DNA of 64,000 nt from Capsicum annuum (Eukaryota > Streptophyta > Magnoliopsida > Solanales > Solanaceae): NCBI RefSeq assembly GCF_002878395.1, contig NC_061114.1:161576631-161640630 (forward strand), read 5' to 3'. Below the pieces are notes generated by a model. The model saw nothing but the letters and a program-made list of their open reading frames with translations. It searched no databases and had not been told where the DNA came from. Below, piece after piece: positions 49,057 to 58,085 of this stretch (the stretch's first letter is position 1; each line of letters begins with the position of its first letter). Both the position numbers and the translations under genes were made by a program.

Positions 49057-49640
49057 TTGGGTTTGGCCGGGTATTACAGGAAGTTTGTAGAGAATTTCTT
49101 GTCGATTGCTTCTCCATTAACTAAGTTAACCCAGAAGAAGTTGAAGTTTCTATGGTCTAATGCATGTAAGGGAAGTTTTGAGAAGTTGAAGGATAAGGTG
49201 ACTTCGGCTCCGGTGTTGATCCTGCTCGATAATACTAATGGTTTTGTCATATATTATGATGCATCTCGTATGGTACTTGGTTGTATGTTGATACAGCATG
49301 GTAAGGTTGTGGCATGTGCTTCTAAGTAGTTGAAAGTTCATGAGAAGAATCATTCGACTAACAATTTAGAGTTATTAGTTGTGGTGTTTGCTTTAAAGAT
49401 TTGGTGCCATTATTTGTATGGGGTTCATGTTAATTTTATTCAAATCATAAGATCTTGAAGTACGTGTTCACCCAAAAAGAGTTAAATCTCAAGCAGAGAA
49501 GATGGCTTGAGCTGCTTAAAGACAATGACATGAGTCTCCATTATCATCCAGATAAAGTTAACATGGTTGTTAATGCTCTTAGCAGTTCATCTATGGGGAG
49601 CTTTTCTAATGTGGATGAGTCAAAGTAAGGTTTGGTGAAG
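49057..49640 (+). pseudogene. Element E RNase H
   Basis: The open stretch 49057-49329 reads GLAGYYRKFVENFLSIASPLT, then KLKFLWSNACKGSFEKLKDK, then TSAPVLILLDNTNGFVIYYDASRMVLGCML. The first catalytic Asp is in YYDAS. A stop replaces Gln at 49327, then [42 protein letters not shown] and VVNALS follow in broken frames to about 49600. Asp to Asn at the ADALS-type site is consistent with G to A decay. Confidence 0.8.
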
Positions 49641-50520
49641 GATATTCAATGCTTAGCTGATATTGGATTTTGTCTTTTGGATTTCAAAGATGGAGGTATA
49701 TTTTTCAAGAAGTGGTGAAGTCATCTCTTGGTACTAAGGTAAAGGAGAAACAGCTTTTGAATCCTATCTTAATGAAGATTAAGAATGATGTAGGTCAACA
49801 GAAGGTCATGGCTTTTGAGATTGGTGGTGATGGTATCTTGAGGTACCAAGATAGATTGTGTGTTCCTGATATTGATAAGTTATGTGAGAGAATTTTGGCT
49901 GAGGCCCATAAGTCATGGTATATGATTCATCCTGGTTCGACGAAGATGTAGCATGATTTGAAGAAGATTTATTAGTGGAATAACATGAAGCGGGATGTGG
50001 CTAATTTTGTGGCTAACTGCATGGTTTGCCAGCAAGTAAAGGTTGAGCACTTGAGGCCCGATGGGTCATCTCAAGAGACTGTGAAGTTGGTTCAGGAAAT
50101 TGTGAAGTTGCACAGTGCGCCTATTTATATTATATCTGATCAAGGTATGAAATTCTTATCTCATTTTTTGAATTCATTTCAGAGTGGTTTGGGAACTAAG
50201 GTTAAACTTAGCACCACTTTCCACCCTCAGATGGATGGATAAGTAGAGAGGATTATTCAGACATTGGAGTATGTGCTAAGGTCTTGTAATCAACGTTGGT
50301 CGTATTTGGGTTGATCATTTACCTTTCATCATGTTATCTTATAATAACTACTATCACTCAAGTATACAGATGGCTTCGTTTGAGTCTTTGTATGGTAAGA
50401 GATGGTGTTCTCCTATTGGGTGGTTTGAAGTTGGTGAGACTAGATTATTTGGCCCTGACTTGGTTCACCAAGCTATGAAGAAGGTGAAGGTAATTCTAGA
50501 TAGTCTTAGGACCTCCCAAT
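49641..50520 (+). pseudogene. Element E integrase with core deletion
   Basis: 49670-49951 covers the pre-integrase and zinc-binding N-terminus (ILAEAHKSWYMIHPGSTKM). 49985-50242 continues CMVCQQVKVEHLRP, then passes directly from SQETVKLV to QEIVKLHSAPIYIISDQGMKFL and FQSGLGTKVKLSTTFHPQMDG. The block that normally holds WKWE..MDF and the first catalytic Asp, present in element D at about 43090, is missing, while the frame stays open across the join. The end lies in 50296-50478 (shifted). Dead enzyme. Confidence 0.8.
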
Positions 50521-51000
50521 GTCACCAAAAGTCCTATATATATGTGAGGCGAAGAGAATTGGAGTTTAATGTTGGCGATTGGGCGTTCTTAAAGGTGTCT
50601 TCCTTGAAAGGAGTGATAAGATTTGGGATAAAAGGGGAAACTCAATCCCCGATATGTAAGCCCATATTTGATTTTAAGAAGAGTGGGTAATGTTGCTTAT
50701 GAATTGAATTTTCCTTCAAGTTTGGTTTCAATTCATCCGGTCTTTCATGTTTTGATGTTGTAGAAGTCTGTAGGTGATCCTTTCTTGGTTGTTCCTTTGG
50801 AGAGTGTGTGTACTTTGGATTCCTTGTCTTATGATGAAGTCCCAGTTAAGATATTGGATAGGTAAGTTCGTTGTTTAAGGACAAAGGATGTATCTTTGGT
50901 AAAGATTCTACGGGGGAATCATGAGGTTGAGGAAGCTACTTTGGAAATTGAAGAGGACAGAAGTCAAAATATCTATTCTTATTCCCGACATGAATAATCA
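50521..51000 (+). pseudogene. Element E integrase C-terminus and chromodomain
   Basis: An ELEFNVGDWAFLKVSSLKGVIRFG block (50558-50625), a GPY/F-like region with a frameshift, then near 50845-50960 a VPVKILDR, stop, VRCLRTKDVSLVKIL, then HEVEEATLEIEED. Stops at 50863-50865 and in the preceding linker. Compare D's chromodomain at 43990-44090. Confidence 0.75.
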
Positions 51001-51140
51001 TGCTTCATATATATGTTTTCCTTAATCTCTTTGTTTTCTGACTTTGTTAAAGAAAAGTGTGGTTGTGTTTTTATCTCTTAATCGTGCTAATGGATGCCTT
51101 GACTCATCATTCGAGGACGAATGATCCTAAGGGGGGAGAA

Positions 51141-52895
51141 TATAACACCCTGGATTTTTGCCTTTGAAATTCTTAAGTTTTTACACTCACTGCCCAGACT
51201 ATGGCTCTCCCTACGAGTCGTAGGGTGTCATTATGGATTATAGAACCCAAATCGTAGCCAAACTAGTGTGTTTGGCTAAGTTTTTGTGTTGATCACGATT
51301 AGATCTCAATGAGTCATTAAGACTCATTATGAGTCATAGTGTCCCAATTGTAGGGTGATCAGTGAAAGTGCCAAAGATCTTGTCCTGAATACGACTTTGA
51401 CCCTATAAGTCGTAGGGTCACGATACGAGTCGTATAATGGTTCTCGTAGCCTAACCAGTAAAGGTGTCTAATGTTTCTGTCTTGACTATAATTTGACCTA
51501 ACGAGTCCTAAGGTATGAATCGCGTCATAGGGAATGACTCATAGTCAGATCAGTGTTGGTGCCCATGGACACTTTCCAGACTACGAGTCGTAGGGTGAGC
51601 TTACGAGTAGTAAGGTCACCCATAGCGACTGGGTGAAAATTTTCAGCTTTTATTTAAGGGGAACTTTGGTCATTTCCCATTCCCCAAATAAAACCACGTC
51701 TATAAAACATATTGAGGACCCTATTTTAAGCCTTTAACCATCAAATACACTCTCTTAAATCTTCAAGCAACAGCAAGCTAGGGTTTCTCAAGGTTGAATA
51801 TCTAGGGGTTCAATTTGTGGTTTCTTCTCCATAACTCTTGGTATCTCAGACATGTTACTCTTCCCCAACTATTTTTTTGCAAAAGCATGTGTTTTAAATT
51901 ATTATTCATGAGGTTTTGAATGTTAGCTTTGGAATGTGCATTGAGGGTTTTGAATGGTTGTTCCATAAATGGTGTTCCCATGTTTATATGTGATTTTCTT
52001 ACATTATTGATGGTTTTGAACTTGTGGGGTGCATGGGCATGGTGAATAAACTAAGGAGTTGTGGATTCCCCAAATTATGTGGATTTTGATAAATGAATTG
52101 GTGACAACCTCTACCTAATCGCATGAAACTGGCTTGATTTGTAAGTATACCTATACATTAAACTATTTTGAAACCTTGCATTGCATAAAAGTTTAATTGA
52201 ACATAAATTGGATTTAAAAGGGCCTTGGTGGACATGGATTGATTTTAAATTGGAATCTTAAGTTCAATTCATTAAATGGGTTTGAGTCCCATTGATTAAA
52301 TGGATTGGAGTGCTGTTGGCTAATAGGTTAGAGTCCCAGTTGGCTAAATGGATTGGAGTCTTGTTGGCTGATGGGTTAGAGTCCTAGTTGGCTAAATGTA
52401 TTGGAGTCCTATTGGCTAATAGGTTAAAGTCCTAATTTGCAAGATAGTTGGTTTGGCATAATGACAATGACTTGCGACCTTGCTTAGTCGATATGATGAT
52501 ACCACTTGATGATGCCTTGACTCCTAGATTAAATGATTGGGAATGGGTGTAAATGTTTTAATTGGGCTTAAAAGGAGCTGTGTAGCTAGACATGAAGGTG
52601 TAAGTCCCGAAGAACTGCTACTGGAAACCATGTTTGTTAGTGTGGGTGTCTAAATGACCGGGTGTTTGAGTCACCCTTATGATTATTATTATTATTACAT
52701 GATTGGGAGGTTCGAGTCCTACGTGCTTCATATACATAAGATTATTCTCTAGTTTATTATATACACTGGGGCTAGACCAGGGGGTGAGTGTTGGGGCCGA
52801 TATAGCCCATGGGTACTATTTATGACGGTCAAGCTACACATTCCAGGATAATGTTTTAAAGTTCATGCTAAGCCTTGTTCCCCATCCCAGAATGT

Positions 52896-52939
<44 letters not shown>

Positions 52940-54252
52940 GTGTGCATGTGGATTTTAGAGTGGTTTTGACATGGCATTATTTTATCCCTTCCTTGAATTG
53001 CATGGTAGCGCTTACCCCGCTAACCATCTCTGGACGTTGTATCCCCATGCGATGTAGGGAATGGAGACTCTTCTACTTTTCCTGCATAGAGTTAGGACTT
53101 CTGTGTTGCCAGCAGTCAGCTTTAAAGTGGTGAGCTTCCATATTCCAGAAGGGTTATGTTGGAACCTTAGATATTGCACCACACAGTGAGGGACTAGGTC
53201 CCTCAAAATCAGTCACAGGCAATGAATTACTAAAGCACTATGGAAGGTAAAACTTTACTAAAAATAAAGGAACACACTGATTTAACGTGGAAACTCCCTA
53301 CCTCCAGGAGGAAAACCCATGGCTTTCCATCACAAGCACTCCAAAATCCACTATAATCAACCTCTTGATTATAGACTTAACTTAAACCTAACTCTAGGTT
53401 CCTCCTGTTTGTAATAACTCTACTACAAACTGAACTTGACAACTCTGCCAAGACTACTAAACACTGATTAACTCTAATAAGTATCAATATTAGGAAACTC
53501 TACATAAGCACTCTCAAAATACAAATAAAAATTTCGCTTATAGTATGAGTAATTCAACTACAAACCAATATCTAACTCAAAAACATTTTCACTATCAGCA
53601 TACCAAGACTACGAACTTGAGCTAAAATTGAGTTTTTACCTTTTTTTCTTTTTTACTCTTTTGAATTTTCAAAAACCACTTAATAAAGAAAAATCATTTT
53701 ACTTTTATAGAAGAGTGATAAAATAGGGTTTAAATGCCATTGGATAAGATGAGTGATAACATAGAGTTTAAATGCCATTGGACAAGGTTTCCTCAATAGT
53801 ACAAGCACCACCTATGCAGTTTATTACACAAAAAGACAAAATTGTGCAGATGCATGTCAGTTATACTGTAGCCTTGAACATCCAAGGACCTGGTCCCTTG
53901 AAGTCAGTTAATCATCATCTAAACAAGAAATAATAGGTTATCATTTTAAAGTCTTTTCTAGTTCATGTCATAGACTATTTCATTTTTTGCACTTATTTTG
54001 GCAATCATCAGCTGCATATATCGACTCAAATTTGGTTTTCAGTTTTGTTAGAGGCTTTTGTGAATAACTATGGACTTGGTAAGGTTGTTGATCTCTCATA
54101 ACCATATCATAGAGCTTATCTTATTCATATGTTATCTTGTTATATGTTTAGAATTTAGTATATCGTGTTCTGTTATACTAGGCAAAGGGGGTGGTCTCCG
54201 GTCCTTGGAGGACCAGAGATACCTGTCAAATCTAGGCCCTAGTTTAGGTACA
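51141..54252 (+). repeat. Element E 3' LTR (with 784-bp insertion)
   Basis: Direct repeat of 34462-36788. It keeps a clearer word array (51214-51610, for example CTACGAGTCGTAGGG), the TATTTAAGGGG box, the minisatellite (about 52275-52445) and a longer TA-repeat (52905-52936). An insertion interrupts it at 53158. The end near 54252 is diverged. Confidence 0.85.
53158..53935. mobile_element. Unclassified insertion in element E 3' LTR
   Basis: The matching 5' LTR reads straight through AGAAGGGTTATCATTTT. Here GGTTAT occurs on both sides (53152-53157 and 53936-53941), a probable target duplication of 5-6 bp. The insert starts (T)GTTGGAACC and ends AAATAATA. It holds an AACGTGGAAACTCCC..CCAGGAGGAAAACCC block that I associate with some plant non-autonomous LTR elements, and two related GGACC(T/A)GGTCCCT stretches near its two ends (53190 and 53886). 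No ORF. Class not determined. Confidence 0.65.
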
Positions 54253-54534
54253 ACTTTCCAATCATATTAAACACAAATTCCACCTCATAACTAAGATTAA
54301 ACGATCTCCCTTTCCCAGAACCCTCAAGAACATAAAATAAGAGTTTTTCACAAAAGTTCAAGCTTGCAAGGTTCAAAATCAAGTTTCCATTGAGAAATTC
54401 ACTAAGTTTATATATGTGGGGTTTTAACAATGATAACCTTTCACTCTTGTGCCCAAAAAGAGTTTTTACCATGAATTTAAGAATTGTACAACTAGGCTTA
54501 TACCCATTCTACTTATGCTTGAGTTTATGATGTT
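54253..54534. repeat. LTR-like fragment beside the viral insert
   Basis: No gene. The stretch AAATCAAGTTT..ATGTGGGGTTT..AATGATAACCTTTCA..GTGCCCAAAAAG resembles element C's LTR at about 24640-24730 block by block. It is a fragment of a related LTR, cut on the right by the viral insert. Confidence 0.5.
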
Positions 54535-56435
54535 TCATCATGAATTTGCCAGAATCCTGACTTCATATCAAATTTACTGTAAAGGTTGGCCTTGAAAGTT
54601 CTTTTGAGGAGATCCCTTTTGTTAGGGATTGGATGCCAGATCCATTTTAAGACCGCGTTCAAAGGTTTGTAATTAATTACCAATCTAGGGGTGCCACGCT
54701 CCTTTTCTGCACTGTTATTGTCATAAAAGGCAGAGCAACTCCAGGGGGAGTTAGAGCTTCTAATAATACCATTCTTTAGAAGATGGTCAATTTCCCTTTT
54801 GCAGATTTCCATCATTTCTTGGTTCATTTGGATGGGTCTGGCTTTAGTAGGAATGGTTTGTTCGTCAAACCCTGGAATGTAAGGAAGTTCAACCAAATGT
54901 TTTTTCCTTTCCCAAAAAGCATTAGGGAAATCGGAACCAATTTCTTTTTCAAAACTTTTGTGGAGATTGGCTATTTTAGTAATCATCTCCGGGGTTTTTA
55001 AGGATTGCTCAATTTTCTTGATATGAATGTCGTGCTTAAGAAAAGTGACATGGGAAGAAAGTCGGTTAATTTTAAAAACCGTTTGCTCTTTAATAAGGTT
55101 TCCTTCTTCTTGCGAGAGGGGCCTTAATAGAGGAAAAAATAAGGTCTGATTTAAAAGAGTTGTACGAATTCCATCGTAGTCACTCCAGTAAGGTCGAATC
55201 TGATTGACGAAAGGTATCCCTAAAATGATATCTTCAGTGATATCTTCGGTGATGATGAAGTCATTAACAAGGCAAATGCCATTGTTACAGACATGAGCTT
55301 TAGGGAGTTGATAATGGATTGTCATTTTTTCTTCCGTTGCTGAGTAAAGACGAGAGGTACTCTTTTGAAGGTACTTTGTAGGTACAAGTCCTTTAACGAT
55401 ACAATTTCTGTCTGCTCCTGTATCGAAGAGTGCGACTCTGTTAAGAACAAAGTCTTTGTTTATGACGATTTTCATGGCTATGTGTTCGCTATAAGCCTTT
55501 ATGGCTGTAATAGCTTTGCCGAACGTGGAGGGAGAATCTGAGCCAGGAAATGAACTAGGCTCTGGTTCTCTAAGATGGTCATTTGGGATGATCGGGAAGG
55601 CCTTAGAAGACTCTGGAGGAGAAATCTTTTCTGGAGGAGAAATACTTTTTAGGACTTGATCTGTAAGAACGTTAAGCTCTACTTGGTCAAGACGGATTTT
55701 CAGATTCTTGATCTTTCCCTTTAGGGTGGAGATTTCTCCTTTGAGATCAGCAATAGAAGGTTCTGCAGCCTTGTCGAACCTTGACATAACCTGTTTCATG
55801 CTAAAAGGCTGAATAACGGGTTTGGGGGGTTTTTCTTCGTGAGAAAGCATTAATCTTTTGAGTTCTAGAAGATACTTATTTCTAGCCTCATCATCCTGGA
55901 TGTGTTCTATAATGTCAAACAGGATTTCTTTAGGATTTCCTGAAATGACATTAACAGTCTTTCTGGTGCAAGTGCAGAAGGTACCGTTACAGGCACATTC
56001 TTGGCCAGATTGGGATTGGTCCGTCTCATAAGCGGCGTTGATGAATTCTTCATCGTTGTAGTCGTCACTGGACGAGTTATAGGAGTCTGAAGACTCAGTA
56101 GACTCAGGCGAATCTTCCATTATAGAGAATAAACTAGCTCTGGTTTCCTCGGAGAGATCCAACTGGTTTATTTTCTTTTTCTTGTTAGATTTGCAATTTT
56201 TCGCCCTGTGGCCTGCCTTGCCACAAGTCCAACAAGTATCTTTAGCCTTAGAGGTCTTTCGCTTGGTAGATTTTCTACTTGGTTTATAAGATTCCCTTTT
56301 GAAGGGTTTCTTGCTAGAGGTAGTCCTTTTGTGAGGTCTTGAAGACTTCTTTCTATGCCTTTTGCTCGGACTGGTGAATCCATAGTCTTGGCAGAAGGTT
56401 CCTAGTCCATATTTGGAAGTACTATATTTCTTAAG
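54525..56435 (-). CDS. Viral zinc knuckle, aspartic protease and partial reverse transcriptase
   Basis: Open from just after the TAG at 56436-56438 to a stop at 54525. A Lys/Arg/Ser-rich stretch comes first, then a CCHC zinc knuckle (C-x2-C-x4-H-x4-C) at about 56245-56200, the nucleic-acid-binding tail of coat proteins in this family. An acidic/Ser-rich region and a Cys cluster follow, then a probable coiled coil, then the protease active site DTGAD at about 55424-55410. The RT N-terminal half follows, with motif A (KFDMKSGFWQI) at about 54570-54540. The last few residues and the stop are probably host DNA. A reported start at 56162 is a TTG and is not convincing; the frame is continuous with the coat ORF upstream. 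Protease processes the polyprotein; RT copies the pregenomic RNA. Truncated, so not functional. Confidence 0.85.
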   Translation of the reverse strand, partial: LKKYSTSKYGLGTFCQDYGFTSPSKRHRKKSSRPHKRTTSSKKPFKRESYKPSRKSTKRKTSKAKDTCWTCGKAGHRAKNCKSNKKKKINQLDLSEETRASLFSIMEDSPESTESSDSYNSSSDDYNDEEFINAAYETDQSQSGQECACNGTFCTCTRKTVNVISGNPKEILFDIIEHIQDDEARNKYLLELKRLMLSHEEKPPKPVIQPFSMKQVMSRFDKAAEPSIADLKGEISTLKGKIKNLKIRLDQVELNVLTDQVLKSISPPEKISPPESSKAFPIIPNDHLREPEPSSFPGSDSPSTFGKAITAIKAYSEHIAMKIVINKDFVLNRVALFDTGADRNCIVKGLVPTKYLQKSTSRLYSATEEKMTIHYQLPKAHVCNNGICLVNDFIITEDITEDIILGIPFVNQIRPYWSDYDGIRTTLLNQTLFFPLLRPLSQEEGNLIKEQTVFKINRLSSHVTFLKHDIHIKKIEQSLKTPEMITKIANLHKSFEKEIGSDFPNAFWERKKHLVELPYIPGFDEQTIPTKARPIQMNQEMMEICKREIDHLLKNGIIRSSNSPWSCSAFYDNNSAEKERGTPRLVINYKPLNAVLKWIWHPIPNKRDLLKRTFKANLYSKFDMKSGFWQIHDETS

Positions 56436-56448
56436 CTATTTCTTAAGC
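56425..56448 (-). repeat. 12-bp tandem duplication at the coat ORF stop
   Basis: TATTTCTTAAGC occurs twice in perfect tandem (plus strand). The minus-strand TAG at 56438-56436 straddles the junction of the two units. Confidence 0.9.
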
Positions 56449-57971
56449 TTGAGGTCAGTGCAGAGATCTATCCCTACGGTAGTGATGAAACTGATTAAGT
56501 CACCATAGGTTAGGATATCGTAAGGAATCTTTCCTTCGAATCTATCCTTAATTTTGGTTCTAACCTTTTCGGCAAAGAGAGAAGGGAGACCACTAATAAA
56601 TTGCTCCTTCCAGAAATCATTGTTACAGTCAGGTCGGATCATGACCTTTACCAGGAAGGTATCTTTGTACCATCGAAAGTCTGCTAAGTCTTTGCAGGTG
56701 AGATTATTGAGGATTTCTAGGCTCCTATCTTGGAATAATTTGGGTTCTCCTATGAAATGTCTTGCTATATGGTATAGGAGAGTGGCACAAGCGTCTTCTT
56801 TTGCAACTTGCTCAAGAATTTCTTGGCCATTTTTAGTTTTAACTACTGTTTCTATGGCTGTGGCTCCATAGATCAGGTTCTTGACATCATCGGTGAAATA
56901 GTTATCCCACCAATGTTTTATCATACCAGTGAAACCTGATACGATCATGGTAGCAGCCTCTTTATCTGTGGCTCCTCTGATTTTGTATGCGGTAATAGAA
57001 ACGCCCATTTCATGGAGTTTGTTGTAGATTTGGTGTTCAGCCAAATCGTCAACATTCCATTCTGTTATTCCTCGACCATCATGGTTGGAGGTCGAAAGGT
57101 AGGGATTTTCTTCAAACTGAACGTCTGAAGGAGAAGGTTTTTTGTAATAGTTTTTCTTAGTAGAAAAACGATCACTGGTAAGTTTAGAAAGAGAGTTTTT
57201 TTGGTTGCTAGACTCAGCTTTCTGGTTGCTAGACTCAGCTTTCTCAGAGATTTTAAACTTAGAAAGTTTGTCATTGATTTGTTCCAAGATTTTTCCTGAA
57301 ACCTTGAAATCATCACTGAGATTAGGGAATTTCTCCTTTTGGAATTCAGGAATCTTGAAGATGGGGTTGGTTATAGGATTAGGACTTGAAGTTCCTTTCT
57401 CAGGAGCGGGGGGACTAAAAGGAGGTATAGAATTTTTTGTATCTCCTAATTGCCAGGAGATAGTGTGAAGGACCTGATTAGTATAGTTGTTTTGTTCAAC
57501 TATCCTGTCGAGATCTCTATTGATAGGGGTGGATAAAGGCCTATCATGCTTTTTCTTGAAGAGAGAAGCATTGAGGACTTCATTTGAATGAGGAATTTTT
57601 ATCCCTTCAAGAGGAGGAGTAACGGATTCAATTATCTTGTTACTCTGAGTATACCATTTGTTAATGATAACGTTGAGGGATTCATTTTGGTTTTCCATTC
57701 TTCCGGTGAATTCAAACCATCGGAAGAACTCTATGTCACATCGGAGTCTCTTCATATCGGCTATCCATAGCCGACCAAACTCCTTTTGCTGCTCCTTAGA
57801 ATAGGTACTAGTGTACCATTTCCTTTTTAGAGCGTCTTTAGGTAGGTACCATCGGGCTTCAAGATCTTTAAGGTCAGGTGTATACTCTCCATCAGATTTG
57901 ATGACGAGTAGGCTAGGGTCAGTCATTATTTTCTGACGGGATATAGAAGATATGGAAGGGGGAGGTTCCAT
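56436..57971 (-). CDS. Viral coat protein
   Basis: 511 residues from an ATG at 57971 to TAG at 56436. The N-terminus is Pro/Ser-rich. A W-rich segment follows (RWYLPKDALKRKWYTSTYSK, about residues 40-60). Residues about 230-270 are Lys/Ser-rich and contain a 7-residue repeat. The C-terminal half carries the caulimovirid coat core: WNVDDLAEHQIYNKLHEMG, then GFTGMIKHWWDNYF, then FWKEQFISGLPSLFAEKVR. It would form the capsid around viral DNA. The ORF lies in the same frame as the movement protein upstream and the zinc-knuckle/protease frame downstream, separated by single stop codons. The first ATG after the TGA is used here as start, but a fused translation product in the virus is the likelier ancestral state. 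Confidence 0.85.
   Translation of the reverse strand: MEPPPSISSISRQKIMTDPSLLVIKSDGEYTPDLKDLEARWYLPKDALKRKWYTSTYSKEQQKEFGRLWIADMKRLRCDIEFFRWFEFTGRMENQNESLNVIINKWYTQSNKIIESVTPPLEGIKIPHSNEVLNASLFKKKHDRPLSTPINRDLDRIVEQNNYTNQVLHTISWQLGDTKNSIPPFSPPAPEKGTSSPNPITNPIFKIPEFQKEKFPNLSDDFKVSGKILEQINDKLSKFKISEKAESSNQKAESSNQKNSLSKLTSDRFSTKKNYYKKPSPSDVQFEENPYLSTSNHDGRGITEWNVDDLAEHQIYNKLHEMGVSITAYKIRGATDKEAATMIVSGFTGMIKHWWDNYFTDDVKNLIYGATAIETVVKTKNGQEILEQVAKEDACATLLYHIARHFIGEPKLFQDRSLEILNNLTCKDLADFRWYKDTFLVKVMIRPDCNNDFWKEQFISGLPSLFAEKVRTKIKDRFEGKIPYDILTYGDLISFITTVGIDLCTDLKLKK
57203..57244 (-). repeat. 21-bp tandem duplication in coat ORF
   Basis: GGTTGCTAGACTCAGCTTTCT occurs twice in tandem and keeps the frame (KAESSNQ repeated). 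Confidence 0.9.
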
Positions 57972-58085
57972 ATCTGATGCTGTAGGACTGCCTGGGTCGT
58001 AATGATTTTCAGGATCTAGGGACTCATGGGCCCTAGTAGTTTGCTGATAATAAACCTTCGGGACAGGACCAGAGAAATCGACTCC

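Larger units (their letters stand above)
34462..54252 (+). mobile_element. Element E: Tekay/Del-like chromovirus interrupted by element D
   Basis: LTRs of about 2.33 kb at 34462-36788 and 51141-54252 (the latter carrying a 784-bp insertion; without it the lengths agree within 1-2 bp). Initiator-Met primer site, gag, protease, RT, RNase H, integrase and chromodomain follow on the plus strand, then a purine tract. Element D sits within the first codons of gag. Both LTR starts are TATAACACCC rather than TGTAACACCC. All ORFs are broken and integrase carries an internal deletion. Length without nested inserts is about 9.5 kb. Confidence 0.85.

Noticed and set aside
56162..56164. TTG as start codon of the protease/RT ORF
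   Set aside because: The frame is open upstream to the TAG at 56436 and includes a zinc knuckle; no reason to begin at TTG.
56168..56383. Separate 71-residue ORF between coat and protease frames
   Set aside because: The correct frame here is the one with the CCHC zinc knuckle, continuous with the protease/RT frame; the 71-residue reading is a shadow.
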